From Flectobacillus sp. (GTDB lineage Bacteria > Bacteroidota > Bacteroidia > Cytophagales > Spirosomataceae), in assembly GCA_029865665.1 (NCBI GenBank), contig JARXAV010000232.1, positions 1 through 5,943 on the forward strand: a DNA stretch of 5,943 bases, given 5' to 3'. Made by a program: the position numbers and the translations under genes. Positions 4,685 to 5,943 of the stretch are shown here, in pieces (the stretch's first letter is position 1; each line of letters starts with the position of its first letter). The notes beneath the pieces were generated by a model. It made no database searches, was not told the origin of the DNA, and saw only the letters and a program-made list of their open reading frames with translations.

Positions 4685-5943
4685 ATGACTTACAAATCGT
4701 TGAATGCAAAAGAATTACTTAGTATTAATACGTTGGGAGGCTTAAAAGTCACAGGCTACCAGCCAAAATCCATTAAACAAGAATTACGGGATAACTTAAT
4801 CGTCAAAATCAAAAATAAGGAAAACGTTTTTGAAGGGATTTGGGGTTATGAAGACACCGTTATTCCTGATATTGAACGAGCCATTTTGTCGCAACACCAT
4901 ATCAATTTATTGGGTTTACGTGGACAGGCTAAAACCCGTATTGCTCGTTTGATGGTTAATTTATTGGACGAATATATTCCTGTGGTTGAAGGTTCAGAAT
5001 TGAATGACGACCCGCTGAATCCTTTGTCTCGTTATGCCAAAGATTTGATTGCAGAATTGGGTGACCTTACGCCTATCTCATGGATGCACCGTGACGACCG
5101 CTATACGGAAAAATTAGCCACGCCAGATGTGTCGGTTGCTGACCTTATTGGTGATGCTGACCCGATTAAGGCGGCTACTCTCAAATTACCTTATTCCGAC
5201 GAACGTGTGATTCACTATGGATTAATTCCTCGTTCGCACCGTTGTATTTTTGTTATTAATGAACTCCCTGATTTACAGGCTCGTATTCAGGTTGCTTTGT
5301 TCAATATTTTGCAAGAAGGAGACATTCAGATCAGAGGTTTTAAAGTTCGTTTACCGCTTGAAATCCAGTTTGTCTTTACAGCCAATCCAGAAGATTATAC
5401 CAATCGTGGTTCTATCGTAACGCCTCTAAAAGACCGTATCGACTCGCAAATTGTGACGCACTATCCAAAAACCTTGGGTATCGGAAAGAAAATCACCTTG
5501 CAAGAATCCAAAATTAAAGACGAACAAATCGAACGCATTGCCATAAATGCCTTGATGGACGATTTAATTGAGCAAATTGCCATTGAAGCTCGTTCGTCGG
5601 AATACGTGGATGCTAAATCAGGGGTTTCTGCTCGTATGACGATTTCAGCTTATGAAAACCTCTTTTCGGCAGCCGAACGTAGGGCTTTATTGAACGACGA
5701 AGACAAGACTTATATTCGTGTCGCTGATTTAATTGGGGTAATTCCAGCTGTATGTGGTAAAGTAGAATTGGTCTATGAAGGTGAAGTAGAAGGGCCTGTA
5801 ATTGTGGCTCAAAACTTAATTGGCAAAGCGATTCGTACGCAATTCTTAAACTTTTTCCCTGACCCCGAAAAAATCAAGAAATTAGCCAAAGATAAAGCGG
5901 GTAAAAACCCTTATAAGCCGATTTTAGATTGGTTTATGGACGG
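4685..5943 (+). CDS. MoxR / magnesium-chelatase-I-like AAA+ ATPase, partial (cut by right window edge)
   Basis: An open frame from the ATG at 4685 gives 419 codons with no stop before the window ends. The AAA+ core begins near residue 50 with FEGIWGYED. Walker A is GLRGQAKT (77-84, Lys83/Thr84). The Walker B position is FVINELPDL (189-197), with Asn192-Glu193 where most AAA+ proteins have Asp-Glu. Sensor 1 is probably TANPEDYTNRG (232-242), and PLKDR (247-251) supplies a likely arginine finger. This is the magnesium chelatase I / MoxR group of AAA+ proteins, which form rings and remodel target complexes together with a MIDAS vWA partner. The vWA gene upstream on the same strand is the obvious candidate. 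True magnesium chelatase activity for chlorophyll is not implied. Residues after about 265 should form the lid and a C-terminal region; perhaps 70-100 residues are missing. Some databases label such proteins sigma-54-interacting regulators, but no DNA-binding domain is visible here. Confidence 0.9.
   Translation, partial: MTYKSLNAKELLSINTLGGLKVTGYQPKSIKQELRDNLIVKIKNKENVFEGIWGYEDTVIPDIERAILSQHHINLLGLRGQAKTRIARLMVNLLDEYIPVVEGSELNDDPLNPLSRYAKDLIAELGDLTPISWMHRDDRYTEKLATPDVSVADLIGDADPIKAATLKLPYSDERVIHYGLIPRSHRCIFVINELPDLQARIQVALFNILQEGDIQIRGFKVRLPLEIQFVFTANPEDYTNRGSIVTPLKDRIDSQIVTHYPKTLGIGKKITLQESKIKDEQIERIAINALMDDLIEQIAIEARSSEYVDAKSGVSARMTISAYENLFSAAERRALLNDEDKTYIRVADLIGVIPAVCGKVELVYEGEVEGPVIVAQNLIGKAIRTQFLNFFPDPEKIKKLAKDKAGKNPYKPILDWFMD

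Noticed and set aside
2598..5943. Anti-phage defence system built on the vWA and AAA+ proteins
   Set aside because: Some defence systems use such proteins, but here there is no nuclease, protease or other effector nearby, and both proteins look like housekeeping Bacteroidota families.
4685..5943. Chlorophyll magnesium chelatase subunit I
   Set aside because: The AAA+ core is related, but there are no pigment-biosynthesis neighbours and the Walker B differs; a general MoxR-like role is more likely.

Overview
The window looks like chromosomal DNA of a Bacteroidota bacterium, perhaps of the Cytophagales (the lower rank is a guess). The reasons are moderate-to-low GC, no purine-rich Shine-Dalgarno sites before the starts but A/T-rich leaders, promoter-like motifs of the TTG / TAnnTTTG type, and proteins that read like Bacteroidota families. 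No tRNA, rRNA, CRISPR array, transposase or phage gene was seen.

Layout. 1-299 (-): N-terminal part of a DUF985/Cupin_5 protein cut by the window edge. 300-368: divergent promoter region. 369-1202 (+): exported SGNH/GDSL-type hydrolase. 1196-1314: two copies of a dispersed repeat, the second ending in a 34-nt hairpin. 1405-1842 (-): uncharacterised three-helix membrane protein. 1843-2018: AT-rich non-coding stretch, probably that gene's upstream region. 2019-2065: third repeat copy, ending at the stop codon of the next gene. 2064-2462 (-): ketosteroid-isomerase-related NTF2-fold protein. 2463-2597: divergent control region. 2598-3716 (+): von Willebrand factor A (vWA) protein with a MIDAS metal site. 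3717-3787: a perfect 28-bp inverted repeat between convergent stop codons. 3793-4617 (-): MscS-type mechanosensitive channel. 4618-4684: short divergent intergenic region with an 11-nt T tract. 4685-5943 (+): MoxR/magnesium-chelatase-I-like AAA+ ATPase, running off the right edge.

How the genes fit together. The most meaningful pair is the vWA protein and the AAA+ ATPase. These families commonly work as partners (MoxR-type chaperone plus MIDAS protein, as in magnesium chelatase I/D). Here they share a strand but are separated by an oppositely oriented mscS gene, so they cannot simply be one tight operon. The left half (cupin, hydrolase, membrane protein, isomerase-like protein) shows no pathway logic and reads as single-gene units separated by repeat hairpins. 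I see no convincing new multi-gene system. The most unusual material is the repeat architecture at gene ends, the split AAA+/vWA pair, and the Asn-Glu Walker B of the ATPase.
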